Assembly (NCBI GenBank): GCA_003576765.1
Contig: QEVP01000002.1
Location: forward strand, 105,500-169,499
Reading direction: 5' to 3'
Length of the DNA stretch: 64,000 nt
Source of the DNA: Pseudomonadota bacterium
GTDB lineage: Bacteria; Pseudomonadota; Alphaproteobacteria; Rhizobiales; Xanthobacteraceae
Notes under the pieces: model-generated
What the model was told of the DNA's origin: nothing
Databases searched by the model: none
The model's input: the letters and a program-made list of their open reading frames with translations, nothing else
In this document: piece by piece, positions 33,314-41,931 of the stretch
Position numbering within the stretch: the stretch's first letter is position 1
Layout of the letters: every line of letters starts with the position of its first letter
Made by a program: the position numbers and the translations under genes

Positions 33314-34762
33314 ATGCCACGCTCTGCCCTTCATCTGGCGCTGGCCGTTGTCGGCGCTCTCGCGTTTCCGCTTGCGACGCTGGCTCCGGCGATCGCTGCC
33401 GACCGGCTGGCGCTGGTGATCGGGCAATCCGCCTATCGCTCCGTTGCGCCGCTGCCCAACCCGGCCAACGACGCCGCCGCGATGGCGAAACTGCTCGAAG
33501 AAGCCGGCTTCGACGTCTCGACCGCGTCCGATTTGTCGCAGAGCGACCTGCGGCGCAGCGTCAGCGATTTCGCGGCAAAGCTCGCCGACAACGGAGCGGA
33601 CGCGGTGGCGCTGGTGTTTTATGCGGGGCATGGCATCCAGGTGGACGGCGAAAACTACCTGATCCCCGTCGATGTCGACCCCAAGCGCGAGGCCGACGTG
33701 CCGTTGCAGGCGGTGCGCCTCAACGACGTGCTCAATACGCTGACCTCGGTGCCGAGCCGCATGCGCATCATCCTGCTCGACGCCTGCCGCAACAATCCGT
33801 TCCCCGGCATCGAGCGCACGACCGGCAACGGGCTGGCGATGGTCGATGCCAAGACCGGCGCCGCCGGCACCTTCATCTCCTACTCGACCTCGCCCGGCGC
33901 CGAGGCCGAGGACGGCTCCGGGGCCAACAGCCCCTACACCACCGCCCTGATCAAGGTGGCGCGCGAGCCCGGCCTGACCATCGAGGAAGCCTTCAAGCGC
34001 GTGCGTGTCGCGGTGGCGCAGGAGACCGACGGGCGGCAGGTGCCGTGGGATAGCTCCTCGCTCACCGACAGCTTCAATTTCTTCGGCGGCGATGCCGGTG
34101 CGCAAAAGCCCGCAGCCGCCGACAAAGCGCGCTCCACCGAGGACTGGCGCAAAGCCCTTGCCGGCAAGGAGCCGCGCGTCGCCTACGAGATGGTGATCGC
34201 CGACGACAGCGTGAGCGCCTACGAGGCGTTCGTCGCGCTGTTCGCCAAGGCGCCGCAAGCGCCGCGCGTGCGTGGCCTGCTCGACCGGCGGCAGGAGATG
34301 GAGGCGTGGCGCCTTGCCGTGCTCAACAACACGGCGACCTCGTATGGCGCGTTCCTCGCCGCCTATGGTGCCAGCGACCTCACCGCCACGGCGCGACGGC
34401 TGGAACAGCGCGCCCGCACCCGCTCGCTCGACGCCGACAAGACGCCGCTACCACAGGTCGCGGCCGTCGCGCCCACCTGCCAGTGCTCGACGCCGACCCC
34501 ACCGGCGAAGAAGCAGACCCCGACCCGGCAGCAGAAGCGCGCCGCCGCCCCGCCGCCGCGCCGGCCGCCGCCGGTGATCTATGACGACGTGCCGCCGCCA
34601 CGCTATGCGCCGCCCGTGTTCGTGCCGTCGATCGGCATCCCGTCGATCGGCATCGGCCGCTCGCCGGTGTACGGCGGATCGGGCAGAGGCCCCATGCCGG
34701 GCAGCCGCACCGGCGGAGGTTATGGCGGGCGCACCACCGGCGGCTCGATCAACATGCGCTGA
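33314..34762 (+). CDS. Secreted caspase-family (peptidase C14) protein with intact His/Cys dyad
   Basis: The 482-residue product has a signal peptide (cleavage near residue 29, APAIAAD). The caspase core has both catalytic residues: His107 in VFYAGHGIQVDGENYLIP and Cys158 in IILLDACRNNPFPG. It ends near residue 265 with DSSSLTDSFNFFGG. A helical repeat region (about 270-380, EDWRKALAGKEPRVAYEMVI) follows. After that come a short Cys pair (CQCST) and a Pro/Arg/Gly-rich tail with a SIGIP/SIGIG repeat. It is likely an active periplasmic or surface protease of the bacterial metacaspase/orthocaspase-like type; the substrate is unknown. It contrasts with the two dead paralogues in this window. RBS AGGTGAGG precedes the ATG. 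Confidence 0.88.
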   Translation: MPRSALHLALAVVGALAFPLATLAPAIAADRLALVIGQSAYRSVAPLPNPANDAAAMAKLLEEAGFDVSTASDLSQSDLRRSVSDFAAKLADNGADAVALVFYAGHGIQVDGENYLIPVDVDPKREADVPLQAVRLNDVLNTLTSVPSRMRIILLDACRNNPFPGIERTTGNGLAMVDAKTGAAGTFISYSTSPGAEAEDGSGANSPYTTALIKVAREPGLTIEEAFKRVRVAVAQETDGRQVPWDSSSLTDSFNFFGGDAGAQKPAAADKARSTEDWRKALAGKEPRVAYEMVIADDSVSAYEAFVALFAKAPQAPRVRGLLDRRQEMEAWRLAVLNNTATSYGAFLAAYGASDLTATARRLEQRARTRSLDADKTPLPQVAAVAPTCQCSTPTPPAKKQTPTRQQKRAAAPPPRRPPPVIYDDVPPPRYAPPVFVPSIGIPSIGIGRSPVYGGSGRGPMPGSRTGGGYGGRTTGGSINMR

Positions 34763-34870
34763 CCGGGGTCTCTGTTTGCGGACCCGACACGGCAGGCGTG
34801 CCACGGCGCGCCTTGCTGCATCGCGGGCGGCACGGCATTGTCGTGGTATTCCCCGACCGGAGGCGATGCC

Positions 34871-35590
34871 GTGAGCGATTCTCCCTTTCATCCGCTGCCG
34901 CAAGCGCTGCTCGACGCGCTTGGCCGCTACGACACGCCGACCGTCTGCAACGCGCTTGAGATCGTCGCACCCGCGCGGCGGCTGACCGGCTTCACCGTGC
35001 GCCCGCTGATCTGTCCGTTCCCCGACCTGCCGCCGATCGTCGGCTACGCCCGCACCGCGACCATCCGCGCGTCAGTCGTACCGACGTCGGCGCCGGCAGA
35101 CCTGAAGGCGCAGCGCATGGCCTATTACGAGTACGTCGGCAGCGGCGAGGCTCCGCGCGTTGTCGTCATTCAGGATCTCGACGGCGCGAACGCCGGCTTC
35201 GGCGCGTTCTGGGGCGAGGTCAACAGCGCGATCCACAAGGCGCTCGGCGCGCTTGGCGTCGTCACCGACGGCGCGATCCGCGACATCCCGCAATGGGCGG
35301 ACGGCTTTCAGGCGCTGGCCGGCAGCGTCAAGCCCTCGCACGCCCACGTGCATCTGGACGGTTTCGGCGGCGACGTGACGGTGGCCGGCATGACCGTGCG
35401 CTCCGGCGACCTCGTTCACGCCGACCGCCACGGCGCGGTGGTGATCCCGCACGAGGCAGCGGCCAGGGTGCCGGATGCCGCCGAGTTGTGCGGCCGCCGC
35501 GAAGCGCCGATTCTCGCCGCCGCCCGCGATCCCGCCTTCACGCTCGACAAGCTGCGCGCGGTCCTCACCCGCCCCGACGATATCCACTGA
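34871..35590 (+). CDS. RraA-family protein (4-hydroxy-4-methyl-2-oxoglutarate aldolase / RraA-like)
   Basis: The 239-residue product starts at GTG 34871, 7 bases after GGAGG; an ATG at 34838 is less well placed. The family core includes RYDTPTVCNALE, the loop GAFWGEVNSAIHKALGALGV, VTDGAIRDIPQW (the G-x-x-R-D metal and substrate motif) and GDLVHADRHGAVVIPHEAA. Members are metal-dependent aldolases/decarboxylases acting on oxo-acids, or RNase E regulators. The intact DGAIRD and HADRHG motifs favour an enzyme. It stands alone before the nrdAB regulatory region. Confidence 0.85.
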   Translation: MSDSPFHPLPQALLDALGRYDTPTVCNALEIVAPARRLTGFTVRPLICPFPDLPPIVGYARTATIRASVVPTSAPADLKAQRMAYYEYVGSGEAPRVVVIQDLDGANAGFGAFWGEVNSAIHKALGALGVVTDGAIRDIPQWADGFQALAGSVKPSHAHVHLDGFGGDVTVAGMTVRSGDLVHADRHGAVVIPHEAAARVPDAAELCGRREAPILAAARDPAFTLDKLRAVLTRPDDIH

Positions 35591-35682
35591 CCGTCCCCAA
35601 CCTTCGACCGACGCGAAGCCGCGAGCGGCGCCGACCGGACGCGCGTCAAGTCCTTTTTCGTCCGTCGGCAAAAAAAGACTAT

Positions 35683-35711
35683 TTGAACCGACCCTCGAAT
35701 CGCCGCATAGT
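35683..35711 (+). promoter_or_regulatory. Putative promoter of nrdAB
   Basis: TTGAAC at 35683-35688 and CATAGT at 35706-35711 are separated by 17 bases in an AT-rich stretch just before the riboswitch. TACAAT at 35712-35717 is an alternative -10. An NrdR-box-like site overlaps the -10 end, where a repressor would block polymerase. Confidence 0.5.
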
Positions 35712-35726
35712 TACAATATATGGTGT
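35711..35726 (+). promoter_or_regulatory. NrdR-box-like operator of nrdAB
   Basis: TTACAATATATGGTGT matches the NrdR box consensus (ACACwATATATwGTGT) at about 12-13 of 16 positions, with a perfect right half. NrdR boxes usually come in pairs 31-32 or so bases apart. Only a weak left-half resemblance (AGACTATTT at 35676) is seen, and not at that spacing. Position over the promoter and before an nrd operon supports it. Confidence 0.6.
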
Positions 35727-35925
35727 CTCGGTGCCCATGAGCCGCTAGACTCAGGGGTAAAAGGGAACCCGGTGCTCCGCCGTGCGGCGGCTAATCCGGG
35801 GCTGCCCCCGCAACTGTAAGCAGCAAGTCGCGTCCGAATCTCAGCCACTGGGCTTTGCCCGGGAAGGCACGGACCCGGCGCCGGAGCTGCGAGCCAGGAA
35901 ACCTGCCGCGCCACCTGACACGTCC
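35721..35925 (+). ncRNA. Cobalamin (B12) riboswitch controlling nrdAB
   Basis: All conserved blocks of the cobalamin riboswitch are present in order. They are GGGAACCCGGTG (35763-35774), CCGGGGCTGCCCCCGCAACTG (from 35797), GCCACTGG with GGGAAGGC, and the B12 box GAGCCAGGAAACCTGCC at 35891-35907. The aptamer ends about 110 bases before the nrdA ATG. That space contains a hairpin (TCGGGCGGGGTGCCCCGA) and a GC-rich region that could mask the ribosome binding site. High adenosylcobalamin should turn nrdAB off. Boundaries are approximate. The rest of the 440-base gap (35591-35680) is a poly-A patch and nothing named. Confidence 0.93.
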
Positions 35926-36031
35926 TCGGGCGGGGTGCCCCGATGGCCGCTTGCGGTGGGCTGCCGGCATGTGCGGGCCGTCGCGGCGACCTTCGACCCC
36001 TCTCCGGCTTCATCGTTCTTTGGGGGTCCGC

Positions 36032-38929
36032 ATGTCTCTCGCACTCGACCACGACGCCACATCCGTCTCGCCACGCGGCCCGTCCCGTGCCCAGCCCGCT
36101 GCCGCGTCGGCCGGGCACGAACCGCGCTACCAGATCATCCGCCGCAACGGCGCGGTGACGCCGTTCGACGCCAGCAAGATCGCGGTGGCGATGACAAAAG
36201 CGTTCCTCGCGGTCGAGGGCGCCTCCGCCGCCGCCTCGCGCCGGGTTCACGAGAGCGTCGAAAGCCTGACCGCCGATGTGGTGGCGGCGCTGACCCGCCG
36301 GGTCGGCGAAGGCCGCACCTTCCACATCGAGGACGTGCAGGACCAGGTCGAACTGGCGCTGATGCGGGGCGAGCATCACAAGGTGGCGCGCGCCTATGTG
36401 CTCTACCGCGAGGAGCGCGCCCGCGAGCGCGCCGCCAAGGCCGACACGGCAACGCCGGCGACAACGCTGCACGTCACCCACGCCGACGGCCGCCGCGCGC
36501 CGCTTGACGAGGCGCGGCTTTCGCTGATCGTCAACGAAGCCTGCGCCGGCCTCGACGGCGTCGATGCGGAGGCCGTGCTCGCCGAGACGCGCCGCAACCT
36601 CTACGACGGCATCACCCGCAATGAGCTTGCGCTCGCCACCATCATGGCCGCGCGCACGCTGATCGAGCAGGAGCCGAACTACACTTATGTCAGCGCCCGC
36701 CTCTTGCTCGACAAGCTGCGCAGCGAAGCGCTCACCGCCGTTCACGACCGCCCGGCCGAAGCGTCGCAGGCCGACATGGCGTCAGCCTATGCCGACTATT
36801 TCCCGGCCTATGTGAAGGCCGGCATCGCCGCCGAACTGCTCGACCCGGAGCTTGGCCGCTTCGACCTCGATCGCCTTGCCGCGGCGCTCAAGCCCGAGCG
36901 CGACCTCACTTTGCAATTCCTCGGACTACAGACGCTCTACGACCGCTATTTTCTTCACATCGGCGGCACGCGCATCGAACTGCCGCAGGCGTTCTTCATG
37001 CGCGTCGCCATGGGGCTCTCGCTGCGCGAGATCGACCGCGAGGCCCGCGCCATCGAATTCTACGACCTGTTGTCGTCGTTCGACTTCATGGCCTCGACGC
37101 CGACGCTGTTCAACTCCGGCACGACGCGGCCGCAGCTGTCGTCGTGCTTCCTCACCACCGTCGCCGACGACCTCGACGGCATCTTCAAGGCCATCAAGGA
37201 CAATGCGCTGCTGGCAAAGTATTCCGGCGGGCTCGGCAACGACTGGACGCGCGTGCGCGGGCTCGGCGCGCACATCAAGGGCACAAACGGCGAGAGCCAA
37301 GGCGTGGTGCCGTTCCTGAAAGTCGCCAACGACACCGCCATCGCCGTCAACCAGGGCGGCAAGCGGAAAGGCGCGGTGTGCGCCTATCTGGAGACGTGGC
37401 ACGTCGATATCGAGGAGTTCCTCGACCTACGCAAGAACACCGGCGACGACCGCCGCCGCACCCACGACATGAACACCGCCAACTGGGTGCCTGACCTGTT
37501 CATGCAGCGCGTCGAGGCGGACGGCCCGTGGACCCTGTTCTCGCCCGACGAGGTGCCGGATCTGCACGACCTGACCGGCGCCGCCTTCGCAGCGCGCTAC
37601 GCGCATTACGAAGCCGAGGCCGAGCGCGGTAACATCAAGGTGTTCAAGTGCGTCCGCGCCATCGACCTGTGGCGCAAGATGCTGACCATGCTGTTCGAGA
37701 CCGGGCATCCGTGGATCGTTTTCAAGGACCCCTGCAACCTGCGCTCGCCGCAACAGCACGCCGGCGTCATTCATTCGTCCAACCTGTGCACGGAGATCAC
37801 ACTCAATACCTCCGACGACGAGGTGGCGGTGTGCAATCTTGGCTCGATCAACCTCGTCAATCACTTGACCGACAAGGGCCTCGACCAGGCGCGGCTTAAG
37901 CGCACCGTCAGCACCGCCATGCGCATGCTCGACAATGTGATCGACATCAATTTCTACACCATCCCGGAGGCGCGCCGCTCCAACCTGCGCCACCGCCCGG
38001 TCGGCCTTGGCCTGATGGGCTTTCAGGATGCGTTGCAGATGCTGCGCCTGCCTTATGCCTCGCCGGAGGCAGTCGCGTTCGCCGACGAAAGCATGGAAGC
38101 GATCGCCTTCCACGCGATCTCGGCCTCGGTCGATCTCGCCGCCGAGCGCGGCCGCTATCCGTCCTATGAGGGCTCGCTGTGGTCGAAGGGCGTGCTGCCG
38201 CTCGACTCGCTCGCGCTGGTCGATGAGGCGCGCGGCACGCCGGTCGATCTCGACCGCTCCGCCACGCTCGACTGGGATGGCTTGCGCGCGCGCGTCGTCA
38301 GCGTCGGCATGCGCAACTCGAACGTGATGGCGATCGCGCCGACGGCGACCATCTCCAACATCTGCGGCGTGTCGCAATCGATCGAGCCCGCCTACCAGAA
38401 CCTCTACGTCAAATCCAACATGTCCGGCGACTTCACCGTGGTGAATGCGCTCCTCGTGCGCGACCTGAAAGCGCGCGGGCTGTGGGACGAGGTGATGGTA
38501 TCGGACCTGAAATATTTCGACGGCAGCTTAGGGAGCATCGACCGCGTGCCCGACGACCTCAAGGCGCTCTACGCCACCGCCTTCGAGATCGATGCGACGT
38601 GGCTCGTGGAAGCCGCCGCGCGGCGGCAGAAGTGGATCGACCAGGCGCAGTCGCTCAACCTCTACATCGCCAACCCGTCGGGCAAGAAGCTCGATGCGCT
38701 CTACCGCCTGGCGTGGCGGCGCGGCCTCAAGACCACCTATTACCTGCGCTCGCTGTCGGCGACCCATGTCGAAAAATCGACACTGAAGGGCACCGACGGC
38801 AAGCTCAACGCCGTCTCCGCCGCGCCTGCGGCCGCGCATGCGCCGATCATGGTGCCGGCCTCCGCGCCCGACCTGTCGGAGGCCAAAGCCTGCCTCATCA
38901 ACGACCCCGATTGCGAGGCGTGCCAGTGA
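36032..38929 (+). CDS. nrdA: Class I ribonucleoside-diphosphate reductase, alpha (large) subunit
   Basis: The 965-residue product starts at ATG 36032 after TTTGGGGG. Two ATP-cone domains stand at the N-terminus: about 31-120 (IIRRNGAVTPFDASKIAVAM) and about 146-230 (VTHADGRRAPLDEARLSLIV). The catalytic barrel holds the Cys of PQLSSCFLTT, the radical-site Cys in SSNLCTEITLNT and the third Cys in EVAVCNLGSINLVNHL. The chain ends in DPDCEACQ, the C-terminal redox Cys pair. It reduces ribonucleoside diphosphates with the small subunit NrdB, 148 bases downstream. It is B12-independent, yet lies behind a B12 riboswitch, so a B12-dependent class II enzyme should exist elsewhere in the genome. Confidence 0.96.
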   Translation: MSLALDHDATSVSPRGPSRAQPAAASAGHEPRYQIIRRNGAVTPFDASKIAVAMTKAFLAVEGASAAASRRVHESVESLTADVVAALTRRVGEGRTFHIEDVQDQVELALMRGEHHKVARAYVLYREERARERAAKADTATPATTLHVTHADGRRAPLDEARLSLIVNEACAGLDGVDAEAVLAETRRNLYDGITRNELALATIMAARTLIEQEPNYTYVSARLLLDKLRSEALTAVHDRPAEASQADMASAYADYFPAYVKAGIAAELLDPELGRFDLDRLAAALKPERDLTLQFLGLQTLYDRYFLHIGGTRIELPQAFFMRVAMGLSLREIDREARAIEFYDLLSSFDFMASTPTLFNSGTTRPQLSSCFLTTVADDLDGIFKAIKDNALLAKYSGGLGNDWTRVRGLGAHIKGTNGESQGVVPFLKVANDTAIAVNQGGKRKGAVCAYLETWHVDIEEFLDLRKNTGDDRRRTHDMNTANWVPDLFMQRVEADGPWTLFSPDEVPDLHDLTGAAFAARYAHYEAEAERGNIKVFKCVRAIDLWRKMLTMLFETGHPWIVFKDPCNLRSPQQHAGVIHSSNLCTEITLNTSDDEVAVCNLGSINLVNHLTDKGLDQARLKRTVSTAMRMLDNVIDINFYTIPEARRSNLRHRPVGLGLMGFQDALQMLRLPYASPEAVAFADESMEAIAFHAISASVDLAAERGRYPSYEGSLWSKGVLPLDSLALVDEARGTPVDLDRSATLDWDGLRARVVSVGMRNSNVMAIAPTATISNICGVSQSIEPAYQNLYVKSNMSGDFTVVNALLVRDLKARGLWDEVMVSDLKYFDGSLGSIDRVPDDLKALYATAFEIDATWLVEAAARRQKWIDQAQSLNLYIANPSGKKLDALYRLAWRRGLKTTYYLRSLSATHVEKSTLKGTDGKLNAVSAAPAAAHAPIMVPASAPDLSEAKACLINDPDCEACQ

Positions 38930-38934
38930 GATCC

Positions 38935-39056
38935 TCACCTCGCCCCGCTTGCGGGGAGAGGTCGACGCGCAAAGCGCGGCGGGTGAGGGGCTTTCACGAT
39001 AGCAGCGCCCCTCACCCCGCCCTCTCCCGTAAGAACGGGGAGAGGGAGCCGTCACC
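38935..39056. repeat. Dispersed GC-rich repeat, family R4 copy B, between nrdA and nrdB
   Basis: CCTCACCTCGCCCCGCTTGC runs into GCGGGGAGAGGTCGACGC. Later, GGGTGAGGGGCTTTC is answered by GCCCCTCACCCC, and CCTCTCCCGTAAGAACGGGG by GAGAGGG. The result is a nested inverted repeat inside an operon. A related unit is at 16241-16355. It may influence relative nrdA/nrdB transcript levels, but that is untested. Confidence 0.65.
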
Positions 39057-39077
39057 ACCAATTCAAGGAATTGCATC

Positions 39078-40202
39078 ATGCTCGACTGGTCCGAACCATC
39101 TTCCGAAACGATTGCCCGCAACACGCTGCCGCTAGCCCCTGCCGCCGCCGGCGCGACAGGGCTCGAGGACATCGACCGCAACGGCGGCCGCGTCTCCGTC
39201 GACGACAAGGCGATGATCAACTGCCGCGCCGACGTCAATCAGCTCCTGCCGCTGAAGTATCGCTGGGCATGGGAGAAGTATCTCGCCGGCTGCAACAACC
39301 ACTGGATGCCGACGGAAATCCCGATGCAGGCCGACATCGCGCTGTGGAAGTCCCGCGACGGGCTCTCCGCCGACGAGCGCCACGCCATCAAGCGCAACCT
39401 CGGCTTCTTCGCGACCTCCGAGTCGCTCGTCGCCAACAACATCGTTCTGGCGATCTACCGCCACCTCACCAATCCCGAATGCCGGCAGTACCTGTTGCGG
39501 CAGGCGTTCGAGGAGGCGGTGCACACCCACACCTTCCAGTACATCGTCGAAAGCCTCGGCCTCGACGAGGGCGAACTGTTCAACATGTACCGCGAGGTGC
39601 CTTCGATCACCGATAAGGCGGCGTGGGCGCTGAAGCACACGCAGAACCTCGAAGACCCCGGCTTCAGCACCGGCACGCCGGACAAGGATCAGGCGTTTTT
39701 GCGCGACCTCGTTGCCTTCTACGTCGTGTTCGAGGGCATGTGGTTTTACACGGGCTTCGCGCAGATCCTGTCGCTCGGCCGCCGCAACAAGATGGTCGGC
39801 ATCGCCGAACAGTACCAGTACATCCTGCGCGACGAGAGCATTCACCTCAACTTCGGCATCGACGTCATCAACCAGATCAGGAACGAAAATCCGCATCTGT
39901 GGACGCCGGCGTTTCAGGACGAGGTGCGCAGCATGATCGCGGAAGCGGCGGAGCTGGAAGCCGCCTACGGCCGCGATACCATGCCGCGCGGCTTCCTCGG
40001 GCTCAACGCGCAGCTCTGCGAACAGTACATGCACTTCATCGCCAACCGCCGCTGCGCTCAACTCGGGCTTGCGCCGGTGTTCGCCGCCGCCGACAACCCG
40101 TTCCCGTGGATGAGCGAGGCGATGGACCTGAAGAAGGAGAAGAACTTCTTCGAGACCCGCGTGATCGAGTATCAGAACGGCGGCGCGCTCAACTGGGAGT
40201 AA
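39078..40202 (+). CDS. nrdB: Class I ribonucleoside-diphosphate reductase, beta subunit, Tyr-less class Ic type
   Basis: The 374-residue ferritin-like protein has the six metal ligands E115 ([12 protein letters not shown]), E146 and H149 ([11 protein letters not shown]), E219 (VVFEGMWF), E253 and H256 ([11 protein letters not shown]). The position normally holding the radical Tyr, four residues after H149, is Phe153. Chlamydia trachomatis NrdB, the class Ic prototype using a Mn/Fe cofactor instead of a Tyr radical, has the same EEAVHTHTF stretch as I remember it. Large segments such as NEWMSE-like [20 protein letters not shown] are also closely similar. The C-terminal Tyr (VIEYQNGG, Y365) for radical transfer to NrdA is kept. 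It is co-regulated with nrdA by B12 and NrdR. Confidence 0.93.
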   Translation: MLDWSEPSSETIARNTLPLAPAAAGATGLEDIDRNGGRVSVDDKAMINCRADVNQLLPLKYRWAWEKYLAGCNNHWMPTEIPMQADIALWKSRDGLSADERHAIKRNLGFFATSESLVANNIVLAIYRHLTNPECRQYLLRQAFEEAVHTHTFQYIVESLGLDEGELFNMYREVPSITDKAAWALKHTQNLEDPGFSTGTPDKDQAFLRDLVAFYVVFEGMWFYTGFAQILSLGRRNKMVGIAEQYQYILRDESIHLNFGIDVINQIRNENPHLWTPAFQDEVRSMIAEAAELEAAYGRDTMPRGFLGLNAQLCEQYMHFIANRRCAQLGLAPVFAAADNPFPWMSEAMDLKKEKNFFETRVIEYQNGGALNWE

Positions 40203-40553
40203 CCGGCGAAGCCCGCAAGGGTCCGCTTGTCCGGCCCGGAGGCGCCGCCTTCGGGCCGCTTCGGCGCCGCGCCGGCCGCGCCAACGACACGCCTGCAACC
40301 TGCCGGCCGCATAAATAGTTGGTCGAATGGGGCCACAATCCGGCGACAAAGTGTTGACACGGGATTTGAAACGCGCTCTCACTCCGGCGTAAGGACCAGC
40401 TTCGCCGTGCGCTGGGGGACGACCAACCGTCCGGCCGGAGCCTGCCTCACACCCCGCCAGCAGAGTTCATCTGCTCCCCGACCGGGACACCCCTTGCCAC
40501 GGTCCGTGTGCGGCGTCTCGCCCTACGTGCGGACTTAATCGAAGAGTATACGC
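40203..40553 (+). other. Intergenic region between nrdB and glutamate dehydrogenase
   Basis: These 351 bases hold no gene. A strong hairpin (GGCGCCG 40241-40247 with CGGCGCC 40262-40268) just after nrdB could act in transcript ending, though without a T-tract. A clean TTGACA at 40354-40359 may be the -35 of the dehydrogenase promoter, but no good -10 follows at 16-18 bases (TCTCAC at best). CGAAGAG before the ATG is the likely ribosome site. Confidence 0.4.
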
Positions 40554-41816
40554 ATGGAGCAATCCCCCCTCGACCTCGCCTTGCAACGCCTCGATACGGC
40601 GGCCCGCCATCTCAACCTCGACGGCGACGTGCTCGAAAAACTGCGTTATCCGCGCGAAACCACCAAAGTGCGCCTGATGATCCGCATGGACGACGGCTCG
40701 CGCAAATCATTCATGGCCTGGCGCTGCCGCTATGACGACACGCGCGGCCCGACCAAGGGCGGCATCCGTTTCCATCCCGACACCAACGAGGCCGAGGTCG
40801 AGACGCTGGCGTTCTGGATGACCTTCAAATGCGCGGTGATGAACCTGCCCTACGGCGGCGGCAAGGGCGCGGTGCGGGTCGATCCGCACACGCTGTCGAA
40901 GGCCGAGCTTGAGCGGCTGTCGCGCGCCTACATGCAGGCGTTCTCGCGCATCATCGGCCCCGACCGCGACATCCCCGCGCCGGACGTCTACACCAACGCC
41001 ATGATCATGGGCTGGATCGCCGACGAGTATTCCTCGATCGTCGGGCAGGCGACGCCGGCCGTCGTTACCGGCAAGCCGATCGCGCTCGGCGGTTCGCTCG
41101 GTCGCGACGACGCCACCGCGCGCGGCGGCTACTACCTCGTCAACCACCTCGCCAGCGAACTGCGGCTGCCCAAACAGGCGCGCATCGCCATCCAGGGCTT
41201 TGGCAACGCCGGCTCGCACATCGCCCGCCTGTTCGCCGCCGACGGCCATCGCATCGTCGCGGTGTCCGACTCGCACGGCGCCATCGCCCGGCCCTCCGGC
41301 CTCGATCTCGCCCGCGTCGTTGCCGCCAAGGCGGAGACCGGCTCGGTGGTCGCGCTGGCGCAGGCCGACGGCGTCGAGCAGATCTCGCCCGACGAACTGG
41401 TGGATTTCGACTGCGACGTGCTGGTGCCCTCCGCGCTCGAGGACATGATCCACGCCGGCAACGCCCATGCGGTCAAGGCCAAGGTCATCCTCGAACTGGC
41501 CAACGGCCCGATCACGCCGGAGGCCGACGAGATCCTCAACAAGAAGGGGGTCGTCGTGCTCCCCGATATTCTCGCCAATGCCGGCGGCGTCACAGTGTCG
41601 TACTTCGAGTGGGTGCAGAACAAGCAGTGCTATTCGTGGCCGCTCGAGGACATCCACGCCCGCCTCGCCTCCATGATCGAGAAGGAAGGCCGCGAGATCT
41701 GGAACCGCGCGCTGGAGCTGAAAACGTCGCTGCGCACGGCGGCCTATGTCCATGCCCTGGCCCGCCTCGCCGAGGCCATCGAGGCCCACGGCACACAGCA
41801 GTACTTCGCCTCGTAA
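40554..41816 (+). CDS. Glutamate dehydrogenase (Glu/Leu/Phe/Val dehydrogenase family)
   Basis: The 420-residue cytosolic enzyme has the substrate domain with TRGPTKGGIRFHPDTN and the catalytic lysine motif NLPYGGGKGAVRVDP. It also has the Asp of RDIPAPDVYTNA and a Rossmann domain opening with RIAIQGFGNAGSHIARLFAA. Length and motifs match the NAD-type GdhA/GudB/RocG group. It interconverts glutamate with 2-oxoglutarate plus ammonia; the glutamate-specific Lys and Ser cannot be fully separated from related amino-acid dehydrogenases by eye. It is a single gene ending in a strong terminator. Confidence 0.92.
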   Translation: MEQSPLDLALQRLDTAARHLNLDGDVLEKLRYPRETTKVRLMIRMDDGSRKSFMAWRCRYDDTRGPTKGGIRFHPDTNEAEVETLAFWMTFKCAVMNLPYGGGKGAVRVDPHTLSKAELERLSRAYMQAFSRIIGPDRDIPAPDVYTNAMIMGWIADEYSSIVGQATPAVVTGKPIALGGSLGRDDATARGGYYLVNHLASELRLPKQARIAIQGFGNAGSHIARLFAADGHRIVAVSDSHGAIARPSGLDLARVVAAKAETGSVVALAQADGVEQISPDELVDFDCDVLVPSALEDMIHAGNAHAVKAKVILELANGPITPEADEILNKKGVVVLPDILANAGGVTVSYFEWVQNKQCYSWPLEDIHARLASMIEKEGREIWNRALELKTSLRTAAYVHALARLAEAIEAHGTQQYFAS

Positions 41817-41836
41817 GGCGGAAAGATTGTAGAAAC

Positions 41837-41870
41837 AGCCCCGCTCCGGCCGTCGGAGCGGGGCTTTTTT
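41837..41870 (+). terminator. Intrinsic terminator of the glutamate dehydrogenase gene
   Basis: AGCCCCGCTCC and GGAGCGGGGCT form a perfect 11-base stem with loop GGCCGTC, followed by TTTTTT. It lies 20 bases after the stop codon. Confidence 0.93.
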
Positions 41871-41931
41871 CATGGCGTTTTCACGCAAAGTGATATCCAC
41901 TCCGGCCAAAATACCGTGAAGATTTCAGGCC

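Noticed and set aside
40354..40382. Promoter of the glutamate dehydrogenase gene
   Set aside because: The -35 TTGACA is perfect but no acceptable -10 lies at normal spacing, so it is only mentioned in the intergenic entry.
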